Of a stretch of DNA of 64,000 nucleotides, positions 52,190 through 61,274 are shown in pieces. Where the stretch lies: NCBI RefSeq assembly GCF_000631985.1, contig NZ_JFYN01000034.1, positions 434,001 through 498,000 of the forward strand, given 5' to 3'. Every line of letters starts with the position of its first letter. Within the stretch, counting starts at the first letter, position 1. The DNA comes from Pseudomonas sp. RIT288 (GTDB lineage Bacteria; Pseudomonadota; Gammaproteobacteria; Pseudomonadales; Pseudomonadaceae). The notes below the pieces were generated by a model that saw only the letters and a list, made by a program, of their open reading frames with translations, was not told the DNA's origin and searched no databases. The position numbers were made by a program, and so were the translations under genes.

Positions 52190-54118
52190 TCAGAGGTGTT
52201 CTTGAGCCCAACTACGAACCTCGGCGTACGGATACGCCTCCAGCGCCGCATACCCCGAGATCGTCCGCGCCTTTAACCTGGTGAACAACGGCACACTGAT
52301 CCCACACAGAAAACGTGTCAGGCGCTCCGCCGTCGGCACATTGCCGGTGTGCTGTTCGTGCCTGTGGATAAAATCACCGCACAGCGCCGCGAAATTCTTA
52401 TCCACAAGCGCAGGCAACCCGGGAGGTGCCGGCAGCCGCGCGACGTCACCGTGACACACCGAACAGTGCCCGCAGCGCTCGGGCGCATTGTGGTCGCCGA
52501 AGTACTCGGCCAGGCGATAACCGAGGCAGCGTTCAGTGCCGAACAGTTCGAGCATGGCGTGAATCCGCGCGATTTCAGTCTGTTCATGTCGAGTGAAACA
52601 AGCATGCAACTCAGCGCTCAACACAGCGCTGTCGAAATCGCTGTGCTGCACGTTGTAGACCTCGGTCATCTGCTTGCTCTCCAGCTCGACCCAGCCCTTC
52701 TCCTGAAAGTAATCCAGCGCCTTGACCACCCGATTGCGCTCAGCCGAATACTGCGTGTACATCGCCTCGAAATTCACCGTGGCCCAGGTACGTGCGCGGC
52801 TGGAGGTGTGGATGATGGCCGCGACAAAATCCCTGCGCTCACCTTCAAAACGCTCAAGCAACGCTTCCGGCTCCAGCAGGTATTTGAAGCGGTACTCGGC
52901 GTAATAGGCATAGCGCGGCGCGATCAAACCGCGCAGCTCCAGTTGCACCAGCAAAGTCTTCAGCGGCAGCGTGCGAATATTGCTCTGGTCGGCCAGCGGC
53001 CCGAGCAGAAACTCCCACTGTCCTTCAGGTGCGGCAGCCTGTATTTCCTCCAGTACACAACGAATCCCCTCGCGCTCCGGGGTATCGCCGTAGACGAAGT
53101 TTTCCAGCACGTTGAGGCTGTCGCGGTTGGCCAGCACCAGGCAATCCGACGGCTGTCCGTCCCGTCCGGCGCGACCGATTTCCTGACTGTAGTTCTCGAT
53201 GGATTTCGGCAGGTCGAAATGCACCACGTTGCGGATGTCGCCTTTATCGATGCCCATGCCGAACGCAATGGTCGCGACAATGCAACTGGACTGCCCGGCC
53301 ATGAAGCGCTTCTGGATCGCCTCGCGCTGATCGTTGGGTAAACCGGCGTGATAAGCCTCGGCCTGTATGTCATTGCGCCCCAGATGTTCGGCGATGTGCT
53401 CGGCGGTTTTCTGCAACGTGACGTAGACGATGCTCGGCTGGCCCGAACGCACGCCCATCCACTCCACCAGCCGCCGGCGCTTGTCCTGGCCACGCACCGG
53501 TTCCACCAGCAGATTGAGGTTGGGGCGATAGAAACCGGTGGTCACCACATCTTCGGCAGCGATGGCGAATTTGGCTTGCATGTCGGCGATGACTTTCGGC
53601 GTCGCCGTGGCCGTCAGCAGCAGGGTTTGCGGGATGTTGAACTGGCGTTGATAGTCCGGCAGTTTCAGATAGTCGGGGCGGAAGTTGTGGCCCCATTCCG
53701 AGATGCAGTGCGCTTCGTCAATCACCAGCAGCGAGATCGGCACCTGCTGCAAAAAATTACGGAAACGCTCGTTCTTCAGGCGCTCCACCGAGATCATCAG
53801 AATCTTCAATTCACCCGAACGGGCGCGAGCCATCACATCATTGGCGTCATCGCGGCTTTGTGCCGAATCGATGCTGCCGGCACTGATGCCGTGACGCTTG
53901 AGGAATGCCAGTTGATCCTGCATCAACGCCAACAGTGGCGAGACCACCAGGGTCAGATGCGGCAGCAACAGCGCGGGCACTTGATAGCACAGCGACTTGC
54001 CGGATCCGGTGGGGAAAATCGCTGCTGCCGAACGTCCCGCCAGTACCGCGCTGATCGCGGCTTCCTGCCCGGGTCGAAACTGTGGATAACCGAAAACCTG
54101 TTCCAGGGTGTTGTGCAT
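52190..54118 (-). CDS. RecQ-like ATP-dependent DNA helicase
   Basis: The 642-residue superfamily-2 helicase has the RecQ motif 0/I region (FGYPQFRPGQEAAISAVLAGRSAAAIFPTGSGKS, P-loop residues 36-42), DEAH (134-137), TATATPKV and the motif V/VI block NVVHFDLPKSIENYSQEIGRAGRDGQ. The C-terminal zinc motif is CLGYRLAEYF...CGHCSVC. A long region (about 340-540) separates helicase and zinc parts and there is no evident HRDC domain. It is likely a RecQ-family paralogue, distinct from housekeeping recQ. Function in repair is inferred from family. Confidence 0.9.
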   Translation of the reverse strand: MHNTLEQVFGYPQFRPGQEAAISAVLAGRSAAAIFPTGSGKSLCYQVPALLLPHLTLVVSPLLALMQDQLAFLKRHGISAGSIDSAQSRDDANDVMARARSGELKILMISVERLKNERFRNFLQQVPISLLVIDEAHCISEWGHNFRPDYLKLPDYQRQFNIPQTLLLTATATPKVIADMQAKFAIAAEDVVTTGFYRPNLNLLVEPVRGQDKRRRLVEWMGVRSGQPSIVYVTLQKTAEHIAEHLGRNDIQAEAYHAGLPNDQREAIQKRFMAGQSSCIVATIAFGMGIDKGDIRNVVHFDLPKSIENYSQEIGRAGRDGQPSDCLVLANRDSLNVLENFVYGDTPEREGIRCVLEEIQAAAPEGQWEFLLGPLADQSNIRTLPLKTLLVQLELRGLIAPRYAYYAEYRFKYLLEPEALLERFEGERRDFVAAIIHTSSRARTWATVNFEAMYTQYSAERNRVVKALDYFQEKGWVELESKQMTEVYNVQHSDFDSAVLSAELHACFTRHEQTEIARIHAMLELFGTERCLGYRLAEYFGDHNAPERCGHCSVCHGDVARLPAPPGLPALVDKNFAALCGDFIHRHEQHTGNVPTAERLTRFLCGISVPLFTRLKARTISGYAALEAYPYAEVRSWAQEHL

Positions 54119-54243
54119 TCGCTGTCACTCCGTTGACCGCTGTGATGCCAACAGCCTAGCGGGCGATCGCAGCGAGTCGAGAAAAGGCCGGGGTCAATTC
54201 AATACGGGATGATACAGCCAATGGCGCAGACAACTCGGCCCAC

Positions 54244-54270
54244 TGTAGGAGCGAGCCTGCTCGCGAAGAG
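54244..54270. repeat. single REP copy
   Basis: CTGTAGGAGCGAGCCTGCTCGCGAAG, unpaired, upstream of the recQ-like gene. Confidence 0.8.
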
Positions 54271-54299
54271 GCCCGCAACAGCAATACAAACTTACCGGT

Positions 54300-54803
54300 T
54301 CAGGGCCGTAAAACCGCCACTCGCAGCTGCTCGTTCAACACCTGTTCATGCGCGCTCTGGCTCTTGCTCGCCCACATTGCATGAGCCGGGCTGATGTCAC
54401 CGGTAAAGGCCGCCGCCAATTGCCGCAGTTCCGCAACACTGCGCACGCGCGGACAAAACGGCTGCCCGTCACAGTTCTGACTGGCGTTGCGATAGGTGCT
54501 CAGCAAACGATCCCACAGACCGTCACGCACCTGCCTGATCGATTTGAGCTGCACATGCGGCACACCCAGTCGCTGGTCCAGCCCTACCTCGTCCAGCGCT
54601 TCGCTGGCCAGCAAGGCCCTGCCGAACATCAAGACCTCGGCACGCGAGGCGGTATCGATACCGGTCTGGCTGGAAAGCGCATCGGGCCAACCGGTGCGTT
54701 CAAGGTCGGCAAACATCCAGCCGTTGCCAGTATCAGACGCCATGGCCAAACGGCAACCACTGGCCCACAGCAATAAAATCGAGGCCATACGTAGCCACTG
54801 CAT
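54300..54803 (-). CDS. exported protein of unknown function
   Basis: The 167-residue protein has an N-terminal hydrophobic signal (residues 1-22, cleavage near CRLAMA-SDTG), so it is probably periplasmic. Two Cys (NCDGQPFCPRVR) could form a disulfide. The rest is helical and has no family I recognise. The ATG has AAAGGG 8 nt upstream. It stands alone. Confidence 0.7.
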   Translation of the reverse strand: MQWLRMASILLLWASGCRLAMASDTGNGWMFADLERTGWPDALSSQTGIDTASRAEVLMFGRALLASEALDEVGLDQRLGVPHVQLKSIRQVRDGLWDRLLSTYRNASQNCDGQPFCPRVRSVAELRQLAAAFTGDISPAHAMWASKSQSAHEQVLNEQLRVAVLRP

Positions 54804-55105
54804 ACTCAATTCCCTTTAAGCGCGTATCGGACGTTTGGAAACGTCCTACAGATTCTGGCGCGCACCATACATAGATTTGCCAAGAAACGCCTGTGAATCC
54901 CGTGGGAAATGTCTGCGCTAGGGGTTTCACCTCAAAAAAGCCGCAAAACCTTGTAGGGCATATGCCCGGCCCTCGGAAAATCCCCTACGAACGCTGTCCA
55001 TTGCGGCGCTCTTGTGAGTGCTCGCCACGCACTTCTATAGTGGCCGGCGCGACTGACCACTGAATCAGCCCCGCCCGAGTGCCTTTGTAAAGGACAAGCC
55101 TGACC

Positions 55106-55381
55106 ATGATTACCCGCTATCGCCCCTTGAAGACTTGCTACAACGAAAATCCCGTATTGGTCATCGATACTCACTCCAGCCATCGCGATCTGCTTGATGC
55201 CGCTGACCAGCGACTGCGTGCCGCCAGTGATCTGCTGGAAACTCTTTACTGTTTATGTTTCAAACAGGCCGACGTGAAAGATATACCTAACATCGTCAAC
55301 GCTCTCTATTTATTAGTGCAGGACGGCTGCGACTTGCTCGAAGTAGCAAAACATAAACCACAACAAACAGACACACACTAA
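55106..55381 (+). CDS. small Pseudomonas-type protein, paralogue 1
   Basis: The 91-residue protein has no recognised function. Its core (DAADQRLRAASDLLETLYCLCFKQADVKDIPNIVNALYLLVQDGCDLLEVA) is closely repeated in the gene at 56958-57257. Layout recalls the DUF6124/DUF3077 groups of small helical proteins. GTAAAGGA stands upstream of the ATG. It precedes the GxSxG hydrolase by 91 bp. Confidence 0.8.
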   Translation: MITRYRPLKTCYNENPVLVIDTHSSHRDLLDAADQRLRAASDLLETLYCLCFKQADVKDIPNIVNALYLLVQDGCDLLEVAKHKPQQTDTH

Positions 55382-55472
55382 TAAAACTAAAATCCAGAAA
55401 CAACAGAATGCTTTAACAAACAACTATAAAAGCTCTAAGTTGTTGACTCTTACTTCAACCGAGAGCAACACA

Positions 55473-56615
55473 ATGACTGTTTTAACTATCTTTTTCTGCG
55501 GTACTGGTTCCAATAAATTCGACGTCTCCCACGAAAACTTCTGGGACGGAGAACTGATTTCCACCTTGGCGGCCAATCATACGGGCTACGAGTTTGCCGA
55601 GTGGATCGTGGTCGATGGCCCCGGCAGCGGCAACATGCAGGCCGACGATCTGTTCACCAAGACCAAGGAATACGGCCTGAGCGGCACCTTGTTCGGCAAG
55701 GGCTGGGAAGAAAACGTGTTGCACGCGCTCAATATCATCAAGGGCAAGTGCGACTGGCAACGCGAGCAACTGACGGAAGCCGAATACAATCGGCTGAAAG
55801 CCGCCGGCATTCCGATCGAAGATGTAAAATCCGAGGGTTCCTGGTTCTGGCGCAAATATAATTACGGTAATCGCAGCGTTACCCAGCAGCAATTACAGGA
55901 AGGAATCATCAAAACCCACCGCAAGGACGGTGTTATTCCTAATCAAGTCAACCTCGTCGGTTGGAGCCGAGGCGGCATCAGTTGCCATATGTTGGCCAAT
56001 GCGATGTTCGAGGACAGCCTGCTGAAAAACATCCCGATCAATATCTTTGCGCTTGATCCCGTGCCGGGCATTGGTAACTTTCAGGAAGAGCGCGTCAAAC
56101 TCGCGGCCAACGTCAAAGAGTATGTAGCGTTCTATGCTCGTGACGAACGTTCCAAAGGTTTCAGCTGCGTCATCCCACAGACCGCTACCGGCACTAAAAC
56201 CTACATCTATCCTATGGCTGGCCGCCACGCCACCATGGCCGGCAATGCCACCAGCAGCGGCGGCGTCCCGACCGGCGCCAGTGATCGGAAAGCGCTGTCC
56301 GAGCCCGGACGCATCGTGCGCCACCTCGCCGAAACCTGCCTCAAACGATGGGGCGTACGACTGCAGAAAACCTTGAATCTGACCCAGGTCGATCTGGAAA
56401 ACCTCACCAACGGCATCGCACGCGACGAAGCCAAATACACACTGATGCACAAACATTCCTACACCTACTTCACCGAGCTGGACCAAAACGAGCGCTACGT
56501 TTCGCTGGGCAGCAAAGGTGTACCGTTCACCAGCGTGAAGGGCGAGATCTACAAGCCGGCGACCGGCCTGGCAACCAGCTTGCTGGATATTTCGGCGTAT
56601 CAGCATTTACGTTGA
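55473..56615 (+). CDS. GxSxG alpha/beta hydrolase, lipase-effector-like
   Basis: The 380-residue protein begins TVLTIFFCGTGSNKFD and carries the nucleophile elbow VNLVGWSRGGISCHMLANAM (G-W-S-R-G, about residues 160-170), with a following Asp in IFALDPVPGIGNF. This N-terminal FxxGTxxN and GxSRG arrangement recalls DUF2235/DUF5621-type and type VI lipase effector hydrolases, without a signal peptide. Secreted or cytoplasmic action cannot be settled. No immunity gene or VgrG/PAAR gene is seen. The start follows CGAGAG; the longer frame from 55440 is less likely. Confidence 0.8.
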   Translation: MTVLTIFFCGTGSNKFDVSHENFWDGELISTLAANHTGYEFAEWIVVDGPGSGNMQADDLFTKTKEYGLSGTLFGKGWEENVLHALNIIKGKCDWQREQLTEAEYNRLKAAGIPIEDVKSEGSWFWRKYNYGNRSVTQQQLQEGIIKTHRKDGVIPNQVNLVGWSRGGISCHMLANAMFEDSLLKNIPINIFALDPVPGIGNFQEERVKLAANVKEYVAFYARDERSKGFSCVIPQTATGTKTYIYPMAGRHATMAGNATSSGGVPTGASDRKALSEPGRIVRHLAETCLKRWGVRLQKTLNLTQVDLENLTNGIARDEAKYTLMHKHSYTYFTELDQNERYVSLGSKGVPFTSVKGEIYKPATGLATSLLDISAYQHLR

Positions 56616-56826
56616 AAAACGATGAAGGACCGGTAGGAACGTCCGATGAAATCTTCATCCCGTTCCTACACGCCATGACTCTTTGTCGCCTATCGCGGCT
56701 TGAGGGCACAAATCTATAGTCGTGACTGTCGCTGGCAAATCAGCGGCTCGGGATTGGTCACCCGGAGGGACACATAAATGCGTCCGTTGTATGCTGCCGG
56801 CAGTTCAAATGTCTGCACGCTTGATG

Positions 56827-56900
56827 GTGGCTGTGTTTGGGACGCCTTTGAGCGTGCCGGACTTGTGTGTTCCTTCGGTTGACCAACCCGAACACAGTTC
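56827..56900 (+). ncRNA. structured leader RNA, copy 2
   Basis: An 11-bp outer helix (CTGTGTTTGGG 56831-56841 with CCCGAACACAG 56887-56897, one G-U) encloses hairpins ACGC-CTTTGA-GCGT (56842-56855), CCG...CGG (56857-56859 with 56876-56878) and possibly GGTT-GACC-AACC. The bases before it (GTCTGCACGC..GATGGTGGCTGTG) also resemble those before copy 1 at 23111. It precedes paralogue 2 by 58 nt. The class is not identified. The rest of the 56616-56957 gap holds no gene. Confidence 0.55.
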
Positions 56901-56957
56901 GCCTCCCATCGCTTGGTCACGGTGGGATGAATCCTCACGACATTTGGAATACACACT

Positions 56958-57257
56958 ATGAAAGCATGGACCGCGCTTCCCCTCGATCGCTACCGCTCAC
57001 TCGAATCCAGCCTCACCGACACCAAGTCCCTGATCATCGACACAGAGGCCAACCCGCAAGACATCCTCGAATGCGCCGTCCAGCGCCTGCGCGCCTCCAG
57101 CGACCTGCTGAAAACCCTCTACTGCCTCAGTTTCAAACAAGCCGACGTCGAAGACATCCCCCACATAACTCACGCCCTGTACCTGCTGACGCAGGATGGC
57201 GGTGACCTGCTGCAGGTCGCGCAGCAGCAGATGCTCGGCTGGAAAGCACCGGTCTGA
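56958..57257 (+). CDS. small Pseudomonas-type protein, paralogue 2
   Basis: The 99-residue protein repeats the core of paralogue 1: ASDLLKTLYCLSFKQADVEDIPHITHALYLLTQDGGDLLQVAQQQ. The N-terminus differs (MKAWTALPLDRYRSLESSL). Function unknown. It is preceded by the structured RNA at 56827-56900, unlike paralogue 1. Confidence 0.8.
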   Translation: MKAWTALPLDRYRSLESSLTDTKSLIIDTEANPQDILECAVQRLRASSDLLKTLYCLSFKQADVEDIPHITHALYLLTQDGGDLLQVAQQQMLGWKAPV

Positions 57258-57275
57258 GGCTGACAGTGTTCCGGT

Positions 57276-57300
57276 CGCTCTCACGCCTAACCTGAGAGCG
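57276..57300 (+). other. hairpin after paralogue 2
   Basis: CGCTCTCA / TGAGAGCG is an 8-bp perfect stem with a 9-nt loop, 19 bp past the stop, with A-rich rather than T-rich flank. Possible transcript end. Confidence 0.5.
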
Positions 57301-57334
57301 ATCAATAAAAACGTGATCAAAAATTGAAGTAACC

Positions 57335-57565
57335 ATGAGCGAGTTTTTTGATGCACTGATGGAAAGCGTGCAGGAAATGGACGAGAACTTGTGCGCGCAG
57401 CGCTGCAACTCGCCCCTTGCTCCGAAAATATCTGAAAAGAACACGCTGACGTTTTATCTCGCCAGTTTACGCATTGAAGGCTTTGAAACGGTGCCTGCCG
57501 ATGCGGCTGAATCATTGTCTGCTCGGCAGCAAATCCTTGATCGTTACCATCACGACACTAGCTGA
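57335..57565 (+). CDS. antitoxin-like N-terminal fragment or small protein
   Basis: The 76-residue frame begins SEFFDALMESVQEMDE, which resembles the start of NadS-type HTH antitoxins. The expected HTH does not follow; the rest (NSPLAPKISEKNTLTFYLASLRIEGFETVPADAAESL) is unrecognised. AAGTAACC lies upstream, a weak site. It may be a decayed antitoxin or an unrelated small gene. Confidence 0.45.
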   Translation: MSEFFDALMESVQEMDENLCAQRCNSPLAPKISEKNTLTFYLASLRIEGFETVPADAAESLSARQQILDRYHHDTS

Positions 57566-57587
57566 CTCCAAAGAGTGATCTACGGCG

Positions 57588-57709
57588 CTTAAGTGGCATT
57601 ATTCTGGCCGTTTACATGAAAAAAAGCTTGAATAATGGCAGTTAATAAGAGCCGTTATTGCCGACTCCACGCCAAAAGGCAACCTTCTACTTAAGTGCTA
57701 TTATTCTGG
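57588..57709. promoter_or_regulatory. repeat-rich operator region of hipBA
   Basis: A 20-bp direct repeat, CTTAAGTG..ATTATTCTGG, occurs at 57588-57607 and 57690-57709 (18 of 20 identical). Between them lies an inverted repeat AATAATGGC / GCCGTTATT (57631-57659). The sequence is AT-rich and directly upstream of hipB, the expected site of HipB autorepression. Confidence 0.6.
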
Positions 57710-57743
57710 TAGTTATTGAAAAAAAATGAAGGAATACTGCCAC

Positions 57744-58235
57744 ATGGCCAAGAAAACAGCACCGCTTCTGCCCGCCTCCGCTCGACTGCTGTCCGAATTT
57801 GGAGAACGGCTGAAGCTGGCTCGTCTGCGCCGCAAGCTGACGGCAAAGCAGGTCGCTGAACGGTCAGGCATGTCGCTGACCACCTTGCGCAATCTGGAGT
57901 CAGGCGAATCAGGAGTAACCATCGGCGCTTATCTGTCGGTCATGCAGGTGCTGGGCCTGGAAAAGGATCTGAATCAGCTTGCCGCGACCGATGAAATGGG
58001 CCGCCAGCTACAGGATGCTCAGTTAATACCTGCATCAAGATCCCCAATCAAAAAGCCACAGCGAGTACGCGGAGTCAGCACGTTAAAAAAAGCTGCATTC
58101 GATCACAGCGAGACTTCAAGCGTCATCGATGCCGCTACTACAACAAAACTTCCGGACGACTTTCCAATCAACACGCACACTCTCTCCAATCTGTTGAAGA
58201 AGAAAAAGCCAGGTTCCACCACAGGTGAAAAATGA
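57744..58235 (+). CDS. hipB: HipB-like HTH antitoxin
   Basis: The 163-residue Xre-family protein has its HTH near the N-terminus (GERLKLARLRRKLTAKQVAERSGMSLTTLRNLESGESGVTIGAYLSVMQVLGL) and a long C-terminal tail (PTKPQR-type basic linker and KKKKPGSTTGEK). HipB represses the operon and neutralises HipA. It is longer than E. coli HipB (88 residues). The start follows AAGGA at about 10 nt; an ATG six codons upstream is possible. Its stop overlaps hipA by ATGA. Confidence 0.88.
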   Translation: MAKKTAPLLPASARLLSEFGERLKLARLRRKLTAKQVAERSGMSLTTLRNLESGESGVTIGAYLSVMQVLGLEKDLNQLAATDEMGRQLQDAQLIPASRSPIKKPQRVRGVSTLKKAAFDHSETSSVIDAATTTKLPDDFPINTHTLSNLLKKKKPGSTTGEK

Positions 58236-59497
58236 CGCTGATCGCTGTTTATGCAGATTGGGAATCGTTGAATGGCGCCAGGCGTCTCGGCTTCCTGCAT
58301 GCCCGTAAGACACGCAATACCAACGTATTCGAGTTTGAATACGATCCCGTAGCGCTGGCCGACTCCGAGTTAAGCTTCACACAGCTGGACCCACGAATCA
58401 GACTTTTTGAAGGACGTCAGTTTCCTGGTCAACATCAGACTCGTTTTGGCGTCTTCGCTGACTCAAGCCCTGATCGTTGGGGCCAACTGCTAATGAAGCG
58501 GCGCCTGGAGAGGGATATCCGCGACGGTTTGATTCCCAAGGGCAGCAAGCTATTCGAGTCTGACTATCTCCTTGGCGTGCATGACCAGTTCCGCGTCGGC
58601 GCCATCCGCTACAAGCTCAACGACGAGGGTAATTTTCTCGACGATCGCGATGGCGTTGCTGCCCCACCCCTTGTTGAATTACGTGCGCTGGAACAGGCGA
58701 GCCTGGCCTTGGAAAACGACGCGGACAACACCGCACTCGATGGCCGCGAATGGCTAAGAATGCTCATCGCGCCGGGTGGCTCACTGGGCGGCGCCAGACC
58801 AAAAGCCAGTGTGGTCGACGAGCATGGCCAACTATGGATCGCCAAGTTTCCCAGTACGCGAGACGACTACGATGTAGGAGGCTGGGAAATGCTGGTGAAC
58901 GCCTTGGCGGTCAACTGCGGGCTACGTGTCGCAACCGGCATGGCACGACGTTACGCGAGCGACAACCACTGTTTTCTGGTCAAACGCTTTGACCGAACCG
59001 AACGCGGTGGGCGCCACCACTTCGCCTCAGCCATGACACTGACCAACCGCACCGACGGCGACGACGCGTCAACAGGCGCCAGCTACCTTGAGTTGGCGGA
59101 AGTACTCATGGAACACGGTTCGGAGCCCAATGCAGACCTTCGCGAGTTATGGTCGAGAATCGTCTTCAACATCCTCGTATCCAACACCGACGACCACCTG
59201 CGTAATCACGGATTTATTCTGGATCCCGGTCGGGGATGGCGCTTGTCGGCAGCGTATGACATGAACCCGGTAGCGGATGCAGATGGGTTGAAGCTGAACA
59301 TCACTGATGCTGACAACGCGTTGGATCTGGAGCTGGCGAGGGAAGTGGCGGGGTATTTTCGGGTGAGCTCGATACATGCAGAAGAAATAATTGAGCACTT
59401 TAAATCCGAGATCAGCAACTGGCCGGAAGTAGCACGTGTATTGGGACTATCCAAGCGTGAACAGGACCTTATGGCAACAGCGTTTAGTGCCCTTTAA
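58232..59497 (+). CDS. hipA: HipA-type serine/threonine kinase toxin
   Basis: The 421-residue kinase has the HipA N-terminal subdomain, the GGARPKASV P-loop-like segment (186-194), the catalytic loop VSNTDDHLRNHGF (316-328) and the metal motif AYDMNP (341-346). HipA-family toxins phosphorylate tRNA synthetases or other targets and induce growth arrest. All catalytic residues appear intact. It is coupled to hipB by ATGA. Confidence 0.93.
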   Translation: MTLIAVYADWESLNGARRLGFLHARKTRNTNVFEFEYDPVALADSELSFTQLDPRIRLFEGRQFPGQHQTRFGVFADSSPDRWGQLLMKRRLERDIRDGLIPKGSKLFESDYLLGVHDQFRVGAIRYKLNDEGNFLDDRDGVAAPPLVELRALEQASLALENDADNTALDGREWLRMLIAPGGSLGGARPKASVVDEHGQLWIAKFPSTRDDYDVGGWEMLVNALAVNCGLRVATGMARRYASDNHCFLVKRFDRTERGGRHHFASAMTLTNRTDGDDASTGASYLELAEVLMEHGSEPNADLRELWSRIVFNILVSNTDDHLRNHGFILDPGRGWRLSAAYDMNPVADADGLKLNITDADNALDLELAREVAGYFRVSSIHAEEIIEHFKSEISNWPEVARVLGLSKREQDLMATAFSAL

Positions 59498-59505
59498 TGC
59501 CCACA

Positions 59506-59532
59506 AAAAAGCCGCCCCTGGAGGCGGCTTTC
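59506..59532. terminator. bidirectional terminator between hipA and pckA
   Basis: AAGCCGCC / GGCGGCTT with loop CCTGGA lies between the convergent hipA and pckA stops, flanked by A and T tracts. Confidence 0.85.
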
Positions 59533-59551
59533 TCATAACTACAAACCAATC

Positions 59552-61093
59552 TTACAACTTGGGACCCGCAGCCTTGATCGCGTCGCTCACTTCGAACTTC
59601 TTGAAGTTCTCGATGAACAGACCGGCCAGCGCCTTGGCGGCTTCGTCGTACGCAGCCTTGTCAGCCCAGGTGTTGCGTGGGTTGAGCAGGTTGGTTTCAA
59701 CGCCCGGTACGGCCAGTGGCACGTCGAGGTTGATGGTGTCCAGATGCTCAGTGGCGGCACCGATCAGCGCGCCGCTCTGGATCGCAGCGATCACGGCGCG
59801 GGTGGTCGGGATGTTGAAGCGTTTGCCGACGCCGTAGCCGCCGCCGGTCCAGCCGGTGTTGACCAGGTAGACCTTGGAGCCGAAGCCGCGGATGCGCTTG
59901 ATCAGCAGTTCTGCGTATTCACCAGCCGGACGCGGGAAGAACGGTGCGCCGAAGCAGGTGGAGAAGGTCGACTTGATGCCGCTGCCCGAACCCATTTCAG
60001 TCGAGCCCACCAGCGCGGTGTAGCCGGACAGGAAGTGGTAGGCCGCTTGTTCTTCGTTGAGGATCGACACTGGCGGCAGTACGCCGGTCAGGTCGCAGGT
60101 CAGGAAGATCACAGCGTTTGGCTCGCCGCCCAGGTTCTTCTCGGAACGCTTGGCAACGTGCTCCAGCGGGTAGGCCGCGCGGCTGTTCTGGGTCAGGCTG
60201 ACATCGGCGTAGTCGGCGTGCTTGGCGTCGTCGATGACCACGTTTTCCAGCACAGCGCCGTGTTTGATGGCTTTCCAGATAACCGGCTCGTTCTTCTCGG
60301 ACAGGTCGATGCACTTGGCATAGCAACCGCCTTCGATATTGAACACCACGCCTTCGCCCCAGCCGTGTTCGTCGTCACCGATCAGGTAACGGCTTTCGTC
60401 GGCCGACAGGGTGGTTTTACCGGTGCCCGACAGACCGAAGAACAGGGTCACATCGCCCTCTTCACCGATGTTGGCAGCGCAGTGCATTGGCAGCACGTCA
60501 GCGGCTGGCAGCAGGAAGTTCTGCACGGAGAACATGGCTTTCTTCATTTCACCGGCGTAACGCATGCCGGCGATGAGCACTTTCTTCTGCGCGAAGTTGA
60601 TGATCACGCAACCGTCGGAGTTGGTGCCGTCACGCTCAGGCACGCACTCGAAGTTGGCCACGTTGAGCACTTGCCACTCTTCACGACCGGCCGGGTTGTA
60701 CTGGGCCGGGTTGATGAACAGGCAACGACCGAACAGGTTCTGCCAGGCAGTCTGGGTGGTCATTTTCACGGCCAGGTAGTGATCTTCAGCCGCACCTACA
60801 TGCACGTGGGAAACAAAGTGCTCTTGCGCGTTGTTGAACGCCTCGACACGAGCCCACAGCGCGTCGAACTTGTCGGCCGGGAACTTGCGGTTGATCGGGC
60901 CCCAGGCGATAGCGGCCTGGGTGGAAGGCTCTTCAACGATGAAACGATCGACTGGCGAACGGCCGGTGCGATGACCGGTGCGGACTACCAGAGCGCCAGT
61001 ATCGGCAAGCTCGCCCTCACCGCGTTGCAGGGCTTCTTTAACCAGATCATCAACACTCAGATCGGTGTACACGGCGTTATTGGCTTGCGTCAT
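59552..61093 (-). CDS. pckA: phosphoenolpyruvate carboxykinase (ATP)
   Basis: The 513-residue enzyme converts oxaloacetate to PEP for gluconeogenesis. Motifs: RTGRSPVDRFIV, the PEPCK P-loop GLSGTGKTTLS (220-230), kinase-2 LIGDDEHGW (237-245), and HVHVGAAEDHYLAVKM. Length matches the ATP-type family. The start (MTQANNAVYTDL) is followed by family sequence; the open frame extends 36 codons upstream without support. AACCTC precedes it. Confidence 0.97.
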   Translation of the reverse strand: MTQANNAVYTDLSVDDLVKEALQRGEGELADTGALVVRTGHRTGRSPVDRFIVEEPSTQAAIAWGPINRKFPADKFDALWARVEAFNNAQEHFVSHVHVGAAEDHYLAVKMTTQTAWQNLFGRCLFINPAQYNPAGREEWQVLNVANFECVPERDGTNSDGCVIINFAQKKVLIAGMRYAGEMKKAMFSVQNFLLPAADVLPMHCAANIGEEGDVTLFFGLSGTGKTTLSADESRYLIGDDEHGWGEGVVFNIEGGCYAKCIDLSEKNEPVIWKAIKHGAVLENVVIDDAKHADYADVSLTQNSRAAYPLEHVAKRSEKNLGGEPNAVIFLTCDLTGVLPPVSILNEEQAAYHFLSGYTALVGSTEMGSGSGIKSTFSTCFGAPFFPRPAGEYAELLIKRIRGFGSKVYLVNTGWTGGGYGVGKRFNIPTTRAVIAAIQSGALIGAATEHLDTINLDVPLAVPGVETNLLNPRNTWADKAAYDEAAKALAGLFIENFKKFEVSDAIKAAGPKL

Positions 61094-61274
61094 GAGGTTC
61101 CCCGTCGGCCAGTGGCCGAGTGTGCTCCAAACGTTTTGTAGTAGAAAGTCGTGCACTACTACCGCGAAAAAAGTGGGCCGGATTATGCCAGAAAAGCCCA
61201 AAAAGAGTAGGGTCCTCCCGTCGTAACGGCGAAATTCCGTCGTTACGCAGTGAATTTACCTGCGCTGAACCGTT

